From NCBI RefSeq assembly GCF_000485595.1, contig NW_014578910.1:8658-30740 (forward strand): a stretch of 22,083 nucleotides of DNA, given 5' to 3'. A program made the position numbers and the translations under genes. The notes beneath the pieces were generated by a model. The model was not told the origin of the DNA, did no database searches, and saw only the letters and a list, made by a program, of their open reading frames with translations. The DNA comes from Priapulus caudatus. Its lineage: Eukaryota > Priapulida > Priapulimorpha > Priapulimorphida > Priapulidae. This document shows, one piece after another, positions 19,901 through 22,083 of the stretch; positions within the stretch are counted from its first letter, which is position 1, and every line of letters starts with the position of its first letter.

Positions 19901-21116
19901 TTTTCTCTAATATAACTTTTAGTTTTTGTACCACATCATAGTACAATATGTAGGTTAAAACCAAGTTCTTTTTACAACAATAAAAAATGGATTCTCCAGA
20001 CGCCACTAATGTCTATCTACATAGTCTTCATTTCATGTAAGATAAACATCAACCAAAGATTTATACATCTGCAGAATATCTTAGTTACAATCGCAATGCA
20101 TCCTGGTTAAACATTTTTCCATTACAGTAAACCAGCATACCCATTCAGCGGTGCACACGATACAACAGTATCGCCATCTTTGTTTGCCCACAGACTCCAC
20201 AGATGAGTGGTAGACAATTGAAAATCTATCAGGTCCCCCTGCAAAATAGCTCCCACTCATTACATATAGTTTAACAATCAATATATTTAACATATAAATG
20301 TCACAACATACACTATGTCCCTAATTTCCAAACAACATACTTTAACTGTATACCATGTAAAAATGATTCTCCATTTAATTATAATTAAATTTCATATATG
20401 ATTGTAACTTATGAACTGTAACCAAGACATAAGATTGAAATGACACGTTATGAAAATGCACGTTTTAATTTCTGAACAATAGAGTTACAAACTAAATTTC
20501 TGAACCAATTACATTCATAACTTGGCAATTGCCTGTATATTAAAAAACAGTAATGCATGACTATCCTTTAAACATTTTAGACTAATTGCACACCAACAGC
20601 CAGTTACATCAAGAAAAAGACTAAATCGTTTAGATCAAAATACACACCTAGTGTAACAATCAATACTTACTTGTGCACCATATATAGTTGCAATGAGATC
20701 TAGCTGGTATTGCCCAGAAATATAGCTTGGTTTAAACACATTGAACTGGAAAGGACAATGTATTTCTATTGGCAATTGTGTTCAATATACACGAGTTATA
20801 ACAGTGATGCTATTTTTACACTGACAGAACACTTATATACCAAAATAACACTATGACAAAGAAATACACGAGTTTGCTCAATTATCCTCATATATCACAT
20901 ATATGCGCAAAACAACTAGACCAGTAAACCGTATCAGACAACAAACCGTTCTTTTACCTGGCACTGAGTCTTGAAGCACAGGAATGCTGCCAAGTATAGA
21001 CAGTTCTGTGACTGTGAGTATGCTTTTCTCAACATGTGGTTTTGGGATCCAGACATCAGTGCATGCTCACCGGCAGCATGACTAACAACATCAGTCGTCA
21101 TCACACACTCTTGATT
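7937..21116 (-). CDS. NUP160: Nuclear pore complex protein Nup160, 5' part missing
   Basis: Scaffold nucleoporin of the Nup107-160 (Y) complex. Twenty-seven coding exons, 5' to 3': 20958-21116, 20671-20745, 20141-20238, 19543-19690, 18638-18745, 18343-18435, 17615-17789, 17307-17487, 16871-17007, 16537-16670, 15751-15911, 15224-15297, 14779-14932, 14351-14420, 13891-14112, 13458-13553, 13111-13205, 12378-12580, 11884-12053, 11266-11326, 10647-10757, 10207-10333, 9900-10016, 9101-9245, 8643-8768, 8303-8407, 7937-8047. All introns are GT..AG. Phases join without a break into 1151 residues plus TAA at 7937-7939. Human Nup160 is 1436 residues, so about 280 N-terminal residues are absent. Signature blocks shared with human include PEYAWIV, YYELLY, ESRSR, EAWRLL, AAELLRLY and VWLPYSEIDQLL. 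Exon 9's donor (16871) has an alternative at about 16889. Exon 4 has a NAGNAG acceptor (19690 or 19687). No frameshift or internal stop was seen, so the gene appears functional. Confidence 0.95.
9281..9604. mobile_element. pogo/Tigger-like miniature transposon in a NUP160 intron
   Basis: The left end CAGTACACAATCTATTATCC (9281) and the reverse complement of the right end, CAGTACACAATCTATTATTC (ending 9604), match at 19 of 20 positions. The element is bounded by TA on both sides (9279-9280 and 9605-9606), the target duplication of Tc1/mariner and pogo elements. Just inside the ends are repeated TCCGAAA words, typical of pogo/Tigger-type termini. The 324-base interior encodes no transposase and contains a perfect 14-base palindrome CTGTACCGGTACAG at 9437-9450. 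It lies in the intron between exons 9900-10016 and 9101-9245, and its left end is 35 bases from the latter's acceptor. Confidence 0.82.
10417..10468. repeat. Perfect 19-base hairpin flanked by 8-base direct repeats
   Basis: ATCAGGAGTTAATGAGACA (10422-10440) is followed after three bases by its exact reverse complement (10444-10462). ATTGTATC occurs at 10417-10424 and again at 10461-10468, overlapping the stem edges. It lies in the NUP160 intron between exons 10647-10757 and 10207-10333. A perfect stem implies a recent origin. The structure fits a template-switch event or a tiny fold-back insertion; as DNA it is prone to cruciform extrusion and as RNA it would form a strong hairpin. It has no T tract and is not a terminator in this setting. 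Confidence 0.85.
11346..11415. repeat. AAT/AAC trinucleotide microsatellite in a NUP160 intron
   Basis: A run of AAT and AAC (with a few AAG/GAT) triplets ending in about eight uninterrupted AAT units. On the transcribed minus strand it reads TTA/TTG and begins about 20 bases upstream of the acceptor of exon 11266-11326, so it probably supplies part of the T-rich tract or branch region. Frames across it are poly-Asn or poly-Ile artefacts. Confidence 0.9.
15123..15221. repeat. AT-rich inverted repeat beside a NUP160 splice donor
   Basis: ATGAAGTTT near 15124 is mirrored by AAACTTCAT at 15213-15221, and TCAATTGA occurs twice between them. The right arm abuts the donor of exon 15224-15297, so the intron RNA could fold close to the splice site. 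Probably chance in AT-rich sequence; listed because it explains similar peptides read from the two strands here. Confidence 0.35.
18599..18626. repeat. AC and CT dinucleotide microsatellites next to a NUP160 donor
   Basis: A short AC run followed by about seven CT units lies immediately downstream (minus strand) of the donor of exon 18638-18745. On the transcript it reads GTGTGTTCGC, then a GA run, then GT repeats. Confidence 0.7.
19246..19422. repeat. Degenerate pentanucleotide arrays (ACACT/ATACT, then ATGCC/ATACC)
   Basis: From about 19246 to 19391 nearly every fifth base restarts an (N)NACT unit such as ACACT, ATACT or GCACT. After a short break, ATGCC and ATACC units run from about 19396 to 19422. 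Both arrays keep a five-base period although their units differ. They lie in the NUP160 intron about 120 bases beyond the donor of exon 19543-19690. Confidence 0.8.
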
Positions 21117-21500
21117 CTGAAAGTAACATTTTAAACAAGTTATACAAAACGAAAATGATCTTTTACACTAAAATATCAGTACGCAAAAACAGTTTTTAAG
21201 CCACATTGATTATGGTAATTTCTTCTCGGTACAAACCAGTAAATCATTGTTAAATAGCAGGAAACATGATCCATCAAACAAAAACGTTTGACATGTTCAA
21301 TTAGATGATTGATTACATATAATATCGGGGTAGTAGATAGAACACATAATATTTACAGGCACCCAATAAATATAACAAGTGCCGCAGAGCGACAGCGCTC
21401 AACTGACGTGTACTGTAGCCAGGTATTCTTCTGATAAACTCACTGGCAACCGAATCAAGTGCGCCCTCCAGTCACCGCGTTCGCGCTCAGAGCATATATC
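21117..21500 (-). other. Probable NUP160 intron upstream of the first visible exon
   Basis: The acceptor GTTACTTTCAG ending at 21117 shows that transcription continues from upstream. The next 240 bases are AT-rich intron. Bases 21361-21490 are GC-richer and contain two short open minus-strand stretches ending near plausible donors, but neither reads like the Nup160 residues expected before NQECVM, so no exon is called. Confidence 0.5.
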
Positions 21501-21556
21501 TAGGATACTACCAGGATACTACCAGGAGATACTACCATAGGATACTACCAGGAGAT
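21501..21556. repeat. Minisatellite of GGATACTACCA units
   Basis: Four units of 11-13 bases (TAGGATACTACCA, GGATACTACCA, GGAGATACTACCA, TAGGATACTACCA), followed by the start of a fifth. No coding role. Confidence 0.85.
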
Positions 21557-21812
21557 CTAAAATCTATGATAGCTAGGCTTTGCTATACCGGTAGTACAGT
21601 AATAAAGATACAGCTGTGTAACTTTAATGACTTCGCTATATTACATGTATTAAGGATACTCTCAAGGTTTTAGGAAAAATTTTACCGATTTTTCATTTTC
21701 AACTTTATTCGATGGCTAACACTATGTGCCGCCTCTGTACATGCTCATTTCTCCATATAACGGTACATGTGAATCCAGAGAGCGTTTTGCTTGGCCGCGT
21801 ACATGTGTAGTG

Positions 21813-21840
21813 AGCCGCGGCTGACGTCATGATGACGTCA
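21813..21840. promoter_or_regulatory. Double CRE palindrome next to a SacII-type palindrome
   Basis: Two perfect consensus cAMP response elements, TGACGTCA, lie at 21822-21829 and 21833-21840. Together they form a 19-base inverted repeat around a single G. The palindrome AGCCGCGGCT (21813-21822) abuts on the left. CREB/ATF-family dimers bind TGACGTCA. This suggests a promoter or enhancer, either for an unseen gene on the + strand or internal to NUP160. It could also be the terminus of a mobile element. Confidence 0.45.
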
Positions 21841-21845
21841 GACAC

Positions 21846-22067
21846 ATGATACAACCAGCATTATCACAAAAGTTTTTGACACTCGTCGTTAGACCAAGTC
21901 TCAGAAAATGTCGTATATCTGACCTTTCACCAACTGCCTTTGACCTCAATTTCGCACTGGTGATGGAGTTTCCTCCCATCACCTATATCGATATTACGAC
22001 GCTTAAGTCGACCAGCTTGAGATTTGTGCCGCAATCTCGGTATTTCCTCACTATACGCTTAAGTTAA
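21846..22067 (+). other. Unrecognised 73-codon ORF beside the CRE palindrome
   Basis: An ATG six bases after the second CRE opens a frame ending at TAA 22065-22067. The product has mixed, protein-like composition (for example SDLSPTAFDLNFALVMEFPP), but I recognise no family. A GGTGATGG/CCATCACC hairpin lies inside it at 21959-21983. Being within 10 bases of the CREs leaves no room for a leader, so it is probably fortuitous or part of an exon or repeat extending beyond the window. Confidence 0.2.
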
Positions 22068-22083
22068 GGCGTAAATATTCCCC

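Larger units (their letters stand above)
17615..21116 (-). other. NUP160: NUP160 exons 1-7 as seen: remaining propeller blades
   Basis: These seven exons (about 285 residues) align with the human segment that ends the N-terminal beta-propeller and starts the helical region. The first visible residues (NQECVMTTDVV) match human KEQMCLMVADML. KDGDTVVS follows a LIDFQLSTTHLWSLW block that matches human LIDFALTSTDIWALW. FRPGQFT matches FTPGQFT. AWTNFYSSCIQY matches FWCKFYACCLQY. In the family this propeller packs against the helical solenoid and contacts Nup37 in animals. Blades encoded upstream must lie beyond the window or in exons too diverged for me to see. Confidence 0.85.

Noticed and set aside
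21361-21490. Possible extra NUP160 exon (minus strand reading SERERGDWRAHLIRLP before a GTGAGT)
   Set aside because: It does not match the Nup160 residues expected immediately before NQECVM, and the upstream sequence is minisatellite.
1-22083. tRNA, rRNA, CRISPR array or bacterial-style operon
   Set aside because: No conserved tRNA A/B boxes, no rRNA core sequence, no regularly spaced repeats, and the genes are spliced animal genes.

Overview
This window is intron-rich animal nuclear DNA. It is AT-rich, with small exons, canonical GT..AG introns, microsatellites and several small non-autonomous DNA transposons. There is no bacterial-style gene packing. Protein divergence from human and the style of the dispersed repeats suggest an invertebrate, plausibly a marine one such as a sponge. 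The species cannot be named from the sequence alone.

Layout: bases 1-305 hold a compact cluster of inverted repeats that looks like a small mobile element. Bases 306-673 are the probable promoter and 5' leader of the first gene, with a likely leader intron. Bases 674-3187 (+) are EBAG9/RCAS1 in four coding exons, about 225 residues, apparently complete. Bases 3188-7936 lie between the two gene 3' ends. They hold a hAT-like miniature element (3526-3798), a CpG-rich dispersed repeat (about 4302-4615) and a long AT-rich stretch with no supported gene. Bases 7937-21116 (-) are the C-terminal four fifths of the nucleoporin NUP160. I resolved 27 coding exons that join in one frame to 1151 residues plus a stop codon. 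The first ~280 residues, most of the N-terminal propeller, were not found. Bases 21117-22083 are probably NUP160 upstream intron. They carry a short minisatellite, a perfect double CRE palindrome and an unrecognised 73-codon ORF.

The two genes are convergent (tail to tail). They are not known to share a pathway: EBAG9 is a Golgi/secretory membrane protein, and NUP160 is a scaffold subunit of the nuclear pore Y complex. I see no operon, no RNA gene, no CRISPR array and no sign of a new enzymatic system. The noteworthy items are structural: four or five candidate miniature transposons (one ending about 35 bases from a NUP160 splice acceptor), two hairpins flanked by 8-base direct repeats, possible alternative splicing in EBAG9, and the CRE palindrome.
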